Part shown: positions 55,782 to 64,000 of the stretch, piece after piece
How positions within the stretch are numbered: position 1 is the first letter of the stretch
How the letters are laid out: each line of letters begins with the position of its first letter
From: Ochrobactrum chromiisoli
GTDB taxonomy: Bacteria; Pseudomonadota; Alphaproteobacteria; Rhizobiales; Rhizobiaceae
Assembly (NCBI RefSeq): GCF_026241335.1
Contig: NZ_JAPHAV010000007.1
Coordinates: forward strand, 62,001-126,000
DNA: 64,000 bases
Direction of reading: 5' to 3'
The notes under the pieces: generated by a model
Database searches by the model: none
Told to the model about the DNA's origin: nothing
The model's input: only the letters and a program-made list of their open reading frames with translations
Made by a program: the position numbers and the translations under genes

Positions 55782-57377
55782 TTACTCTGCGATATCAACT
55801 TCGTCGAAGCGATAATCGCCAAGCGGGCTCTGCTTGAAGCCGGTAACCTTGGCCGACATCGGCACGAAAACCGTCGAATGCGCAATGGTGTTCCATGGAG
55901 CCTGCTCCTTGAAAATCACCTGAGCTTCTTCATAAAGCTTCACACGTTCGTCGTGGTTCGTCGAAACCTTTGCCTTCTGGATCAGGTCTTCAAATGGCTG
56001 ATAGCACCACTGAGCACGGTTGTTCGAGCCAACGCCAGCGCAGCCGAGAAGCGTGCCGAGGAAGTTGTCCGGATCGCCATTATCGCCGGTCCAGCCAAGG
56101 ATAACAGCGCCGTCGCGGTCCTTTTCGCCCGACTTCTTGAGGTATTCACCCCATTCCATCGAAACGATTTCCGCATCCACGCCAACCTTGGCGAGATCGG
56201 ACTGCATGAGTTCAGCTGTACGGCGCGCATTTGGCATGTAAGGACGGCTGACAGGCATCGCCCACAGCTTCATCTTCAGATTCTTGACGCCAGCCGCTTC
56301 AAGAGCCTTCTTAGCAGCTTCCGGATCGTATTTGTCGTCTTCGATCTTGTCGTTATAACCCCACATTGTCGGTGGGATCGGGTTCTTGGCAACTTGGCCC
56401 TGACCTTCATAAACGCCATCGATGATCGCCTGCTTGTTGACAGCCTGATTGAGCGCCTTGCGCACTTCTGGCTTATCAAATGGAGCGACCATCGTGTTGT
56501 AGGCGAAGTAAGCAACGTTCAGGCCGGCCTGTTCGTCAACCTTGAGGTTCTTATCAGCCTGAAGACCCTTGATGTCAGCAGGTGCGGGATAAGACATCAG
56601 GTGGCATTCGCCAGCCTTGAGCTTCTGCGCGCGAACGGCAGGATCAGTGGTGATTGCAAAGACGAGATCGTCGATCTTTGGCTTTCCACCCCAATAGTCA
56701 GGGTTAGCCTTGAAGCGAACAACTGCGTCTTTCTGGTAAGCAACAAACTGGAAGGGACCAGTGCCAACCGGAACCTGATTGAGATCCGACTGCTTGCCAT
56801 CCGCTGTAAGCTTGTCCGTGTATTCCTTCGAGATAATCGAAGCGAAAGGCATCGCAATATTGGCAAGGAATGCGGCTTCAGGGCGATTCAGCACGAACTT
56901 GACCGTGTTGTCGTCGATCTTCTGAATTTCCTTGATCAGCGACCCCATTTCCATGGAATCAAAATATTCGTAGGTGATCCCCGCTGTATATTCGTGCCAA
57001 GGATTTTCCTTGTTGCCCATGCGGTCAAAGGACAGGATCACGTCATCGGCGTTGAAATCACGGCTTGGCGTGAAATTGTCACTCGAATGGAACTTGACAC
57101 CCTTGCGCAAATGAAAGGTGTATTCCTTACCATCTTCAGAAACGTCCCAGCTTTCAGCAAGGCCCGGTACAACTTCCGTCGTGCCGTTCTTGAATTCTGC
57201 AAGACGGTTATAGACAGGATGCGCGGACGCATCAAACGTATCACCGCCTGTGTAAGCTGCCGGATCGAAGCCCTCAGGCGATGCAGGCGAGCAATAGACA
57301 AAGGTCTTTGCCGATGCCGCGCCGCTCATGAGAGCGACAACTGCCGTTGCCGCCAGGAGTGTTTTATAAAATTTCAT
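55782..57377 (-). CDS. dppA: Dipeptide-binding periplasmic protein DppA
   Basis: 531 aa. Sec signal ([19 protein letters not shown]), then the extended peptide-binding fold (SBP_bac_5): [42 protein letters not shown] split by the usual stretch, and [27 protein letters not shown]. Length fits DppA. TGGAGG before the ATG and a good promoter at 57399-57427. Members bind dipeptides, haem or nickel, so the ligand is inferred. Confidence 0.93.
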   Translation of the reverse strand: MKFYKTLLAATAVVALMSGAASAKTFVYCSPASPEGFDPAAYTGGDTFDASAHPVYNRLAEFKNGTTEVVPGLAESWDVSEDGKEYTFHLRKGVKFHSSDNFTPSRDFNADDVILSFDRMGNKENPWHEYTAGITYEYFDSMEMGSLIKEIQKIDDNTVKFVLNRPEAAFLANIAMPFASIISKEYTDKLTADGKQSDLNQVPVGTGPFQFVAYQKDAVVRFKANPDYWGGKPKIDDLVFAITTDPAVRAQKLKAGECHLMSYPAPADIKGLQADKNLKVDEQAGLNVAYFAYNTMVAPFDKPEVRKALNQAVNKQAIIDGVYEGQGQVAKNPIPPTMWGYNDKIEDDKYDPEAAKKALEAAGVKNLKMKLWAMPVSRPYMPNARRTAELMQSDLAKVGVDAEIVSMEWGEYLKKSGEKDRDGAVILGWTGDNGDPDNFLGTLLGCAGVGSNNRAQWCYQPFEDLIQKAKVSTNHDERVKLYEEAQVIFKEQAPWNTIAHSTVFVPMSAKVTGFKQSPLGDYRFDEVDIAE

Positions 57378-57823
57378 TTGGTGCCCGCCTCCACGGAAAT
57401 ATTATTGCGCGCACCCTAAGCACGCAACCTGCTCTTATCGAAACGCTTGCCATGTCACAATGCAAGCGGAATTTTTAAAATAATGTCGCATTCTCAACTG
57501 TTTTTGGCCGATCGAATTAGATTTTCATTTCTCAATCTTATTATTTTATAGAAAATTGCGCTAAGCACGGATTATTTATAATATTATTTGCTTTGTTACG
57601 ATGCCTGTCCCCAGGGGCGAAACACATCTCCAGCATTGCCTTCTAACGAATATGAAAGAGGTACGGTTTTCTCATTTTTGACATGCAGTCTCGGTGCAGC
57701 AGCCGTGAGACTGTTTTCATTTCGATGCAATCACGCAAATTAAGCATAATCTTATCAATCCTCGTTTCGCTCCGGCAGGACTTATGCTGTAATCAAAACA
57801 TATTCGAACGAGGACCCGTTGCA
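57378..57823. other. 446-bp divergent region between dppA and the HugZ gene
   Basis: Contains the dppA promoter. A markedly A/T-rich stretch (about 57476-57600) may serve as a promoter or protein-binding region. No gene was recognised. Confidence 0.45.
57399..57427 (-). promoter_or_regulatory. Predicted dppA promoter
   Basis: Minus strand: -35 TTGCGT (57422-57427), 17-bp spacer, -10 TAATAT (57399-57404); start of dppA is 22 bp further on. Confidence 0.6.
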
Positions 57824-58567
57824 ATGCCAGAGATCAATCCCATTCGCCCCACGACGCCCGAAGCAATTCAGCTTGCGCAGACTATGTTACGGGTATCACG
57901 CTATGGCGCACTGGCCGTTCTCGACGCAAAAACCGGCAAGCCAATCGCAACGCGTGTTGCTGTTGCAACGGATACGGATGGAACGCCGATCATTCTTGTC
58001 TCAGGCCTTGCGGCACACACGCCCAGCCTCATTGCGCATCCTTCCTGTTCGTTGCTTTTAGGCGAAGTGGGCAAAGGTGATCCGCTGGCGCACGCGCGCG
58101 TAACACTTCACTGCGAAGCTGAAAAAGTGGACCGCAATTCGCCGGAATATCCCCAAATTCGGCGGCGCTATCTCAATCACAATCCAAAGGGCAAGCTTTA
58201 CGTCGATTTAGGCGACTTCATTTTCTTCCGGCTAAACGTGGAAACCGCTAGTTTGAACGGGGGTTTTGGCAGAGCTTTTGATCTAACGCATGACGATTTA
58301 ATCAGCGACCAGTCCGCCTCTAAAGCGATAGCATCAGGCGAGCAACAAGCGCTCGAGATACTCAACCAGCAGTACGCTCCAGCGATTAAAGCCTATATAG
58401 CTGGTATTAAAGACAGCTTGGCAAATTGGAAAATAACAGGCTTAGATCCTGATGGCTTTAATCTCGCCAATGGTGATCAAATTGTCCGCGAGCATTTTTC
58501 ATCCCCCTGCGATTCCATCGAAAAGTGCAGCGACGCGCTTGCCAAGCGGCTGAAAGATTGCGCCTGA
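57824..58567 (+). CDS. HugZ-like haem-utilisation / PNPOx-fold protein with DUF2470
   Basis: 247 aa. Split-barrel flavin/haem-binding domain (about 10-150: RYGALAVLDAKTGKPIATRVAV, SLIAHPSCSLLLGEVGKGDPLAHARVTL) and C-terminal DUF2470 domain (about 165-245: GLDPDGFNLANGD). HugZ-type members bind and cleave haem; haem or iron use is inferred. The ATG at 57824 has GAGGA 9 nt upstream; the longer frame starting at 57683 has no such support. Confidence 0.85.
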   Translation: MPEINPIRPTTPEAIQLAQTMLRVSRYGALAVLDAKTGKPIATRVAVATDTDGTPIILVSGLAAHTPSLIAHPSCSLLLGEVGKGDPLAHARVTLHCEAEKVDRNSPEYPQIRRRYLNHNPKGKLYVDLGDFIFFRLNVETASLNGGFGRAFDLTHDDLISDQSASKAIASGEQQALEILNQQYAPAIKAYIAGIKDSLANWKITGLDPDGFNLANGDQIVREHFSSPCDSIEKCSDALAKRLKDCA

Positions 58568-58672
58568 AACAAAAAGCCAAAAGTTTTGGGACATATATAC
58601 AAACCTTTTATGTCTACGAATATAAGCAAGGGCTTTTCAATTTATCAATATAGTATTAGTTTTGAATTGTCG

Positions 58673-58703
58673 GCCACACTAAAAAGTGGCGGGCATTTTT
58701 TTA
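58673..58703 (+). terminator. Terminator after the HugZ-like gene
   Basis: GCCAC...GTGGC stem with AAAA-rich loop followed by GGGCATTTTTTT. Confidence 0.7.
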
Positions 58704-58735
58704 ACCGATGCAGTCTTACGGGGGTATGACCGCGA

Positions 58736-59083
58736 ATGACTACAGATAATAATTTTATTGATTTAATAGATAATGCAGATCAAGTTGCCGATTTCTTATC
58801 AGCAATTGCAAACAACAAGCGACTGCTCATTTTATGCAAGCTTTTGCACAATGAAATGTCAGTCGGCGCCTTGGCCAAGGCTATTGATCTTAGCCAATCC
58901 GCACTTTCGCAACACCTTGCCAAGCTACGAGCCCTTAATCTCGTATCGACGCGACGCGATGCTCAAACGATCTATTACATCGTTTCATCGCCGCAGATCG
59001 AACTGATGTTGTCTACGCTTTCAAGTCTGTATATGAGTCCAACACCGCGTCGACGTGAAATGGCGGCGGTCGTTCACCAGTAG
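58736..59083 (+). CDS. ArsR-family regulator, NolR-like
   Basis: 115 aa winged HTH. The recognition region LSQSALSQHLAKLRALNLVSTRRDAQTIYY is nearly the same as in rhizobial NolR, and no metal-binding Cys pair is present, as expected for NolR-type members. NolR represses nodulation, conjugation and growth-linked genes in rhizobia. Upstream is HugZ, downstream the TrmH gene on the same strand 27 bp on. Confidence 0.88.
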   Translation: MTTDNNFIDLIDNADQVADFLSAIANNKRLLILCKLLHNEMSVGALAKAIDLSQSALSQHLAKLRALNLVSTRRDAQTIYYIVSSPQIELMLSTLSSLYMSPTPRRREMAAVVHQ

Positions 59084-59110
59084 CACATCCTATGAGGCAT
59101 AAGTCGTGCG

Positions 59111-59941
59111 ATGAAGGAACCCCAAACCGGATCGCACGACTTTGTCGTAGAAATTTCTGATCCCGGCGATCAGCGCCTGTCTCCCTACAAAAACATACGT
59201 GAAAAAGATCTGATCGGTCGCCATCAGCGTTTTATTGCTGAGGGCAAAGTCGTCCTGAATGTTCTCTTTTCAGAATCGGCCCGTTTTGAAACGGAATCGC
59301 TGCTTGTTCTGGAAAATCGTCTGAACGGCCTTCGCGAACAGCTTGATCATCTGCCAGCCGGTGTCGACGTCTATTCTGTTCCGCAGTCAGTCATGGACGA
59401 AGTGGCCGGCTTTCACGTCCATCGCGGAATTTTGGGCGTCGGACGCCGCAAACCGCAATCAGAACTTGGCGAAATAATCAGCCAGTTGCCAGAAACATCG
59501 CTGGTCGTTGTCTTATGCGGCATATCCAATCACGACAATCTCGGCTCGATCTTTCGCAATGCCGCAGCTTTCGAAGCTGACAGTGTTCTGATGGATGAAA
59601 CCTGTTGCGATCCGCTTTACCGAAAAGCGATCCGTGTTTCTGTCGGAGCGACGCTGAAAGTCCCCTATTTTCACGGCGCATCCATTGAAACGATTGTCGC
59701 AGCGTTGCAAGCAGCGCAATTCGATATCCTGGCGCTCAGTCCATCCGCTGAAATGAATATCTATCAGGCACCGCAGCATAAACGTCAGGCGCTGCTGCTT
59801 GGCACGGAAGGTGACGGACTTCCAGCGCATCTACTCGAACGACTGACCGGTGCGCGCATTCCTATGTCCAAAAGCTTTGACAGCCTTAACGTCGCCACGG
59901 CCTCCGGGATTGCCCTCTCCCGCTTCAGTAAGTTTACCTGA
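59111..59941 (+). CDS. SpoU/TrmH-family RNA 2'-O-methyltransferase
   Basis: 276 aa. N-terminal RNA-binding region, then the SPOUT catalytic domain with the three motifs NHDNLGSIFRNAAAF, LLLGTEGDGLP and IPMSKSFDSLNVATASGIALS. Modifies a ribose in rRNA or tRNA; the target (rlmB-like) is not certain. Close to the NolR-like gene, possibly co-transcribed. Confidence 0.93.
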   Translation: MKEPQTGSHDFVVEISDPGDQRLSPYKNIREKDLIGRHQRFIAEGKVVLNVLFSESARFETESLLVLENRLNGLREQLDHLPAGVDVYSVPQSVMDEVAGFHVHRGILGVGRRKPQSELGEIISQLPETSLVVVLCGISNHDNLGSIFRNAAAFEADSVLMDETCCDPLYRKAIRVSVGATLKVPYFHGASIETIVAALQAAQFDILALSPSAEMNIYQAPQHKRQALLLGTEGDGLPAHLLERLTGARIPMSKSFDSLNVATASGIALSRFSKFT

Positions 59942-59948
59942 CCGCAAA

Positions 59949-59976
59949 AAAGCCTCCGGCAAATGCCGGAGGCTTT
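59949..59976. terminator. Bidirectional terminator between the TrmH gene and mnmA
   Basis: AAAGCCTCCGGC (59949-59960), AAAT loop, GCCGGAGGCTTT (59965-59976). Confidence 0.88.
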
Positions 59977-60001
59977 CATATTCAATCAAGAACAACAGCA
60001 C

Positions 60002-61198
60002 TCAGGCCGCTGAAACATTGCCGGCATTGGCAGCCAGACGGCGCAGCATTTCTTCCGCCCGTGGTTCACGTTCGGAGCGACCAATAAAGCCACCGCCAAA
60101 TACCCGCGCCGTATTGCTGTCGTCCGAATAAAGGACACAGGCCTGACCGGGTGCGATACCGCTTTCGCCATCCACCAGCTCGACCCAGGTCTTGCCATCT
60201 CTATGATGCAGCACAGCAGGACGCGGTGGACGCGTTGAACGAACCTTGGCAAACACTTCGACGCCGCCTTCGGGGAGTGCGTCAAGCGCATCATCGCCAA
60301 GCCAGTTCACATCGCGCAAAAACACCTTGTGCGTTTCAAGTGCCTCGCGCGGGCCAACAATCACCCGCGTATTGGCAGCATCAAGATGCACGACATAAAG
60401 CGGCTCACCTGTTGCAACGCCGATTCCACGACGCTGACCAACGGTATAATGCACAATCCCTTCATGGCGACCCAGCACACGCCCATCAATATGAACAATA
60501 TCGCCCGGCGTCGCAGCTTCCGGCTTCAGCTTGGAAATAATGTCGGAATATTTGCCCTGTGGAACAAAGCAAATGTCCTGACTGTCCTGCTTTTTGGCAA
60601 CCGTCAGGCCCATTTCTTCAGCAATTTCGCGGACCTGCGCCTTCGGCAAATGCCCAAGTGGGAAGCGCAGATAATCAATCTGCTCCTGCGTGGTCGCAAA
60701 CAGGAAATAGCTCTGATCGCGGTCCGTATCGACCGGGCGGAACATCGCACGGTGATCGCCATTGATACGGCTACGGATATAATGCCCGGTCGCCAGTGCA
60801 TCTGCCCCCAGTTCGCGTGCCGTCTGCAACAGATCGGCGAATTTGACAGTCTGATTGCAGGAAACGCAAGGAATCGGTGTCTCACCGCTCACATAGGAAT
60901 TCGCAAATGGATCGATCACGGCTTCACGGAAACGCGCTTCATAATCCAGCACATAATGTGGAATGCCGAGGCTTTCTGAAACGCGACGGGCATCTTCGAT
61001 ATCCTGCCCCGCACAGCACGAACCAGCGCGATGCACAGCCGCGCCATGATCGTAAAGCTGCAGCGTTACACCAACAACATCATAGCCTTCACGTTTGAGG
61101 ATACCGGCCACAACAGAGGAATCGACGCCACCCGACATGGCAACGACAACGCGCGTGTCTTCCGGCTTTCCCGGCAGATCGAGGCTGTTCAGGCTCAT
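60002..61198 (-). CDS. mnmA: tRNA-specific 2-thiouridylase MnmA
   Basis: 398 aa. PP-loop [12 protein letters not shown]-terminal catalytic Cys in [16 protein letters not shown], second catalytic Cys in [12 protein letters not shown]. It makes s2U34 in tRNA for Lys, Glu and Gln. The ATG at 61198 is preferred over 61237 because it gives the usual short N-terminus. Divergent from sciP. Confidence 0.96.
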   Translation of the reverse strand: MSLNSLDLPGKPEDTRVVVAMSGGVDSSVVAGILKREGYDVVGVTLQLYDHGAAVHRAGSCCAGQDIEDARRVSESLGIPHYVLDYEARFREAVIDPFANSYVSGETPIPCVSCNQTVKFADLLQTARELGADALATGHYIRSRINGDHRAMFRPVDTDRDQSYFLFATTQEQIDYLRFPLGHLPKAQVREIAEEMGLTVAKKQDSQDICFVPQGKYSDIISKLKPEAATPGDIVHIDGRVLGRHEGIVHYTVGQRRGIGVATGEPLYVVHLDAANTRVIVGPREALETHKVFLRDVNWLGDDALDALPEGGVEVFAKVRSTRPPRPAVLHHRDGKTWVELVDGESGIAPGQACVLYSDDSNTARVFGGGFIGRSEREPRAEEMLRRLAANAGNVSAA

Positions 61199-61254
61199 GA
61201 TTAAATCCAGCTTCCGGGCAAAGGCCCTGCTTCTCACAGTTCAGATTTGCGCCT

Positions 61255-61284
61255 TATATAGGTCACATAGGGGGTACTTGCCAA
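61255..61284 (-). promoter_or_regulatory. Predicted mnmA promoter
   Basis: Minus strand: -35 TTGGCA (61279-61284), 18-bp spacer, -10 TATATA (61255-61260). Confidence 0.6.
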
Positions 61285-61437
61285 GATGTCGCAGTAAAAA
61301 CAAGGCGCATTTTGCAGCCATGCGGTCACAATTTCGCGTGAATCCTTCAGGCAAAGGGCGGGAAAAGGCGCCTTTTTAAAACTTTCTCTCTAAATAAGGC
61401 TTTTTTTTGCAAGTGTTACCAGAGAGTTACCAGCAGT

Positions 61438-61452
61438 TTAGGTAATTCTTAA
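61438..61452. promoter_or_regulatory. CtrA-like binding box upstream of sciP
   Basis: TTAG-N7-TTAA (61438-61452), one base off the TTAA-N7-TTAA consensus, 57 bp before the sciP ATG. Confidence 0.5.
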
Positions 61453-61509
61453 AGCTGTGCGGTTAGTCTCAATCTCGATTAGGTCCTTGAGTGTTGTGTA
61501 GAGAGTACA

Positions 61510-61785
61510 ATGACCGATCTGGCAAGACCGCGTATAAAATATGTTATTGGTCCCGATGGCAGCCCGCTGACCATCGCTGACCTCCCCCCCGCCAATACAA
61601 GGCGCTGGGTCATTCGCCGAAAGGCTGAAGTTGTCGCCGCTGTTCGCGGTGGGCTTCTCAGTCTTGAGGAAGCATGCCAGCGTTATACATTGACGGTGGA
61701 GGAATTTCTGGGTTGGCAATCCTCGATCGATGAGCATGGTCTCGCCGGTCTCAGGACGACACGAATCCAGCAATACAGACACTAA
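61510..61785 (+). CDS. sciP: SciP (DUF1153) CtrA-inhibiting cell-cycle regulator
   Basis: 91 aa, a single HTH domain: IKYVIGPDGSPLTIADLPP, TRRWVIRRKAEVVAAVRGGLL, LEEACQRYTLTVEEFLGW. Family members bind CtrA and stop it from recruiting RNA polymerase at its promoters. Length matches. It ends with a strong terminator. A CtrA-like box in front fits the known feedback loop in Caulobacter. Confidence 0.95.
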   Translation: MTDLARPRIKYVIGPDGSPLTIADLPPANTRRWVIRRKAEVVAAVRGGLLSLEEACQRYTLTVEEFLGWQSSIDEHGLAGLRTTRIQQYRH

Positions 61786-61828
61786 GAGTCTGCCCGATTC
61801 TTCGGAAAAGGCAGAAACGCAAATTAAG

Positions 61829-61858
61829 CCCCGGCTGGGTCAACTGGCCGGGGTTTTT
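61829..61858 (+). terminator. Terminator of sciP
   Basis: CCCCGGC (61829-61835), loop, GCCGGGG (61847-61853), then five Ts. Confidence 0.88.
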
Positions 61859-61895
61859 CGTTGGTCAATTCTGATTATAGGAATAGGAATGACAG

Positions 61896-61966
61896 CGCTT
61901 AAGGCATTTCCAGCAAAAGTGCGAAGCCGTTTTGCGTGGGATCATGCTTAAAACAAGAAGATAGAG
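61896..61966. repeat. Dispersed palindromic repeat, variant copy 4
   Basis: Core GCAAAAGTGCGAAGCCGTTTTGC with flanking GCTTAAGGCATT and ATCATGCTTAAAAC. Same layout as the other copies but with GCAAAA/TTTTGC arms. Confidence 0.65.
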
Positions 61967-62000
61967 CGAGCATATTGGGGGCGACTAAGCGCGATAGGCT

Positions 62001-62927
62001 CTAGCGTAACTCGCGAATCCGCGATGCAAGGCTCTTGGGTCGTGCTTTATCACTCTTTTCAGAGCTGTCTTCTTTGATAAGCGCAGGGATAGGTGAGTCC
62101 TCACCTTCCTTTTCGGCAGTTGCCGCAACCATCCGTGCGGCCAAAGCCGCCATTTCTTCCCGAAGAATCGCGTTTTCTTTGACCATGTCTACCGACATAA
62201 CAGGCTGTGCGCCGGGTGTGGGACCACTGCGCATATGGCGTTCAAGCCGCTCCTGCGCATCCGAAAACTCTGAAATCAGCTTGTCCAGCTTCTGTTGCAA
62301 CTCCGCATTACGGCGCTTTTCAGTTTTCAGTTCTGTTTGTGCTGCGGTCAATTGCGTCGAAACCTCATTATAGCGCGCAGATGCATCTTTCCGTTCCCGA
62401 CGCATTTCGCTCATTTCATTCATCAGACGACTTTGATCAGCCTCTTTGGCTCCCAGTTCGATGCGAAGCGTATCGGACAGATTTTCGAGAGACGAAAGAT
62501 GATTTTGCAGACGTTGAACTTCAGCCTCAATAATTTCTGACTTTTCCGCAGAATTATCGCGTTCTACGATCATGTCCTGTATGTTCTTATCCCGCTCAGC
62601 CAGCGTTTCTCTCAGCTTGGCGAGATCCTCTTCGAGCGCGGCATACCGTTTAAGTTCGTCATATTGCCTGCCAATCGTCATGCGCTGTTCGGATGACTTT
62701 TCCCGCTCAAGACGCAACTTCTGCTCAAGCTTGCTGTAGGCAACCGCATGCTCCGCGCGCAATCCGTCACGCTCGGCTCTGATTTCTGCAAGCGTCATCG
62801 GAAGCTCAGCATGGATTTGGCGCCGTGCAAGAAAAAATGCACGACGCCAGACCGACGGACCAAGCAGAACCACGACGAAAACCGCCACAAGAACGCCAAG
62901 AATGAAAATGAGCGCAGATTGGATCAC
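62001..62927 (-). CDS. Membrane-anchored coiled-coil protein, unknown function
   Basis: 308 aa. One N-terminal helix (SALIFILGVLVAVFVVVLLG, about 4-23), then a charged long coiled coil (about 45-250; heptads such as EDLAKLRETLAERDKNIQDM) and a Lys/Ser-rich tail ending ASRIRELR. Chosen start is GTG 62927: the frame goes on to 63020, but that part crosses the palindromic repeat. Downstream of eipA on the same strand but with a hairpin between, so operon membership is unclear. Confidence 0.75.
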   Translation of the reverse strand: MIQSALIFILGVLVAVFVVVLLGPSVWRRAFFLARRQIHAELPMTLAEIRAERDGLRAEHAVAYSKLEQKLRLEREKSSEQRMTIGRQYDELKRYAALEEDLAKLRETLAERDKNIQDMIVERDNSAEKSEIIEAEVQRLQNHLSSLENLSDTLRIELGAKEADQSRLMNEMSEMRRERKDASARYNEVSTQLTAAQTELKTEKRRNAELQQKLDKLISEFSDAQERLERHMRSGPTPGAQPVMSVDMVKENAILREEMAALAARMVAATAEKEGEDSPIPALIKEDSSEKSDKARPKSLASRIRELR

Positions 62928-62939
62928 GGCTTTTTCACA

Positions 62940-62994
62940 TTTAAGCGCATCCCGAAAAGATGGAAACGGTTTTCGGACAAGATGCGCGTTTAAA
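62940..62994. repeat. Dispersed palindromic repeat, copy 5
   Basis: GCGCATC (62945-62951) and GATGCGC (62981-62987) arms, with the CCGAAAA...TTTTCGG core and TTTAA/TTTAAA ends. Confidence 0.75.
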
Positions 62995-63005
62995 CAGGAG
63001 TTGAA

Positions 63006-63037
63006 AGGCGCCGATCTCATTTTTCAGATCGGCGCCT
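63006..63037 (-). terminator. Hairpin after eipA
   Basis: AGGCGCCGATCT (63006-63017) pairs with AGATCGGCGCCT (63026-63037), 8-nt loop. The T-run on the minus strand is short. Confidence 0.75.
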
Positions 63038-63046
63038 CTTAGAAAA

Positions 63047-63649
63047 TCAGAACGGATTCCAGGTCGGCGCGGATGTGAGTTTAAGATAACCGATATTCAC
63101 ACCAAGCCTTGCGCCAACGCCCGTGCGGATCGGAACCAGCATGATATTCTCACGCTTGAGCACGTTAAAGCCCACACCGGCAATAATATAGGCAGAACCG
63201 GCAACACCAGCATAGCGACCATAGAGACTCTGGATGTCGTCAAGATTATAAACGAGCATCATGACGCGCGATCCCTGTCCGCCAAAATCCCAGCCGAGCG
63301 ATGGCCCCTGCCAGAACGTGCGGTGATCACCGGCATTCTTTGTATAGAGCGTACCCTCACCATAGGTAAGGCCGCCAATGAAAGCACCTGACCCCTCTTC
63401 GCCCAGAATATAACCGTTGGGCAAGCCAAAGCTTTGAAATGCCTTTTCGACAGCACTGGCGATTCCGCCGGATGTGGACCCAAAAAAGCGGTGCCCGGAT
63501 TGTACAATTTCCTCGGCCGTATATGAATTACTGCTCTGTGCCTGCGCATTGTGCGGCACGGCGATGATGGAGATCAGAAAAGCCGCAATAAACGCTAAAC
63601 TATACGCCGCGTTGCGGAGCCTGATCTGCGACAGGGACGGTATGGCCAT
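63047..63649 (-). CDS. eipA: EipA-like periplasmic protein (DUF1134)
   Basis: 200 aa. Signal peptide with a long basic head (SQIRLRNAAYSLAFIAAFLISIIAVPHNAQA). The mature part is the DUF1134 beta-barrel-like domain: GHRFFGSTSGGIASAVEKAF, GYILGEEGSGAFIGGLTYGEG and SLGWDFGGQGSRVMMLVYN. In Brucella abortus the DUF1134 protein EipA supports envelope stress resistance and virulence and is CtrA-controlled. Possible CtrA-like box at 63744-63758, but poor. Confidence 0.92.
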   Translation of the reverse strand: MAIPSLSQIRLRNAAYSLAFIAAFLISIIAVPHNAQAQSSNSYTAEEIVQSGHRFFGSTSGGIASAVEKAFQSFGLPNGYILGEEGSGAFIGGLTYGEGTLYTKNAGDHRTFWQGPSLGWDFGGQGSRVMMLVYNLDDIQSLYGRYAGVAGSAYIIAGVGFNVLKRENIMLVPIRTGVGARLGVNIGYLKLTSAPTWNPF

Positions 63650-63959
63650 TTATCATTCCTTTTGCCTACCAGCTTCTCTGTCTGACGCCCTGTTAAAAGC
63701 ATGGCTACGCTTCTTACGAGCGCTTTGCCGAATCGTGCGTATTCTAACCGCGAATTTATTGTCTAAATCTTTATGCCCTGAAATAGACTTTAGAATGGCA
63801 GCAAATAACAGCTTTCTTGCGGCAATCGGGTGTCACGTGTATCCAGATTCCAAGGTTTCCGACGTTGATTCGTCGGGATTTATGCTCATCAACTGATTGC
63901 CGCCTGACATTCGACCAAAGGTCGATCAGCAGAGACGGTTCGCGCCTGGAGAAAAAACC
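63650..63959. other. 310-bp divergent region upstream of eipA
   Basis: Holds a CTAA-N7-TTTA element (63744-63758, two mismatches to the CtrA consensus) and the inverted repeat TCGACC-AAA-GGTCGA (63911-63925). No gene seen. Confidence 0.4.
63911..63925. promoter_or_regulatory. Inverted repeat upstream of the last gene
   Basis: TCGACC-AAA-GGTCGA, framed by TGA and TCA at 63906 and 63926, 35 bp before the ATG at 63960. A dimeric regulator site is plausible. Confidence 0.45.
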
Positions 63960-64000
63960 ATGCCATTGCCTGTTACCCTGTCCGCACTCGATCTTGGTGC
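63960..64000 (+). CDS. Probable LLM-class flavin oxidoreductase, 3' truncated by the window
   Basis: Only 13 codons are visible: MPLPVTLSALDLGA, which resembles the N-terminus of luciferase-like monooxygenases (beta-strand LSALDLG). CTGGAG lies 9-10 nt before the ATG. The call depends on this small segment and could be wrong. Confidence 0.5.
   Translation, partial: MPLPVTLSALDLG

Larger units (their letters stand above)
61199..61509. other. 311-bp divergent region between mnmA and sciP
   Basis: Holds the predicted mnmA promoter (61255-61284, minus strand), a 14-bp perfect palindrome AAAAGGCGCCTTTT (61363-61376) and a CtrA-like box (61438-61452) in front of sciP. Confidence 0.55.

Noticed and set aside
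55878-57419. 513-codon plus-strand ORF opposite dppA
   Set aside because: Antisense shadow of a well-supported binding protein gene; no Shine-Dalgarno or domain.
57476-57600. A/T-rich stretch as an island or foreign element
   Set aside because: Only about 125 bp, no gene, repeat or integrase near; fits a promoter region.
62928-63020. N-terminal extension of the coiled-coil protein
   Set aside because: The codons overlap the palindromic repeat and have no family-like sequence; a GTG start at 62927 sits right before the TM helix.

Overview
The window looks like chromosomal DNA of a Brucellaceae member (Ochrobactrum/Brucella group, Alphaproteobacteria, order Hyphomicrobiales). Supporting signs are protein-level resemblance of almost every gene, a fused trpE(G), a one-domain SciP cell-cycle regulator, an EipA (DUF1134) envelope protein, a NolR-like ArsR regulator, ChoXWV choline uptake genes and a dispersed GATC/ATGC-ended palindromic repeat typical of the group. 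No tRNA, rRNA, CRISPR array, insertion sequence or prophage was recognised; this is mostly a core region with dense, short operons.

Layout. 1-11.4 kb: partial pgeF, a creatinase-like hydrolase, a lipoprotein, prs, convergent chrA, a HerA-like ATPase, then rplY-pth-ychF, a tandem MaoC pair and convergent apt. 11.5-18.4 kb (minus): cytochrome bc1 operon petABC and two tandem ABC exporter half-transporters. 18.5-26.1 kb: trmL, a periplasmic purine nucleoside permease, hemF, a YjhX/GNAT gene pair, an LpxO-like hydroxylase, and the overlapping DUF1285-nudix-cca operon. 26.2-33.1 kb (plus): a tightly coupled MoxR/DUF58/BatA-DUF4159/membrane-protein operon. 33.1-41 kb: GNAT, glutathionyl-hydroquinone reductase-like protein, OmpW, nudix, metallophosphoesterase, leuA with a leucine-rich leader peptide, DUF1566 protein, CDF transporter. 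41.2-48.6 kb: trpE(G) with a Trp-Trp-Trp leader peptide, lrp, marR plus MFS, Rsm22, DUF2333. 49-57.4 kb: choline ABC operon choXWV (plus) convergent with the dipeptide ABC operon dppABCDF (minus). 57.8-64 kb: HugZ-like protein, NolR-like regulator, TrmH methyltransferase, mnmA, sciP, a coiled-coil membrane protein, eipA, and the start of a probable LLM flavin oxidoreductase.

The strongest regulatory signals are two ribosome-dependent attenuators, for trpE(G) and leuA. Both leader peptides begin at an ATG about 7 nt after a predicted -10 box, so both probably come from leaderless transcripts. The marR gene has the same geometry, with a 14-bp perfect palindrome over its -10 box. Other points of interest are a YjhX-type toxin gene next to an acetyltransferase, a structure-conserving palindromic repeat family, and twin 13-bp palindromes in front of ychF. 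All coordinates were read by eye; function calls rest on motif and family recognition, not on database searches.
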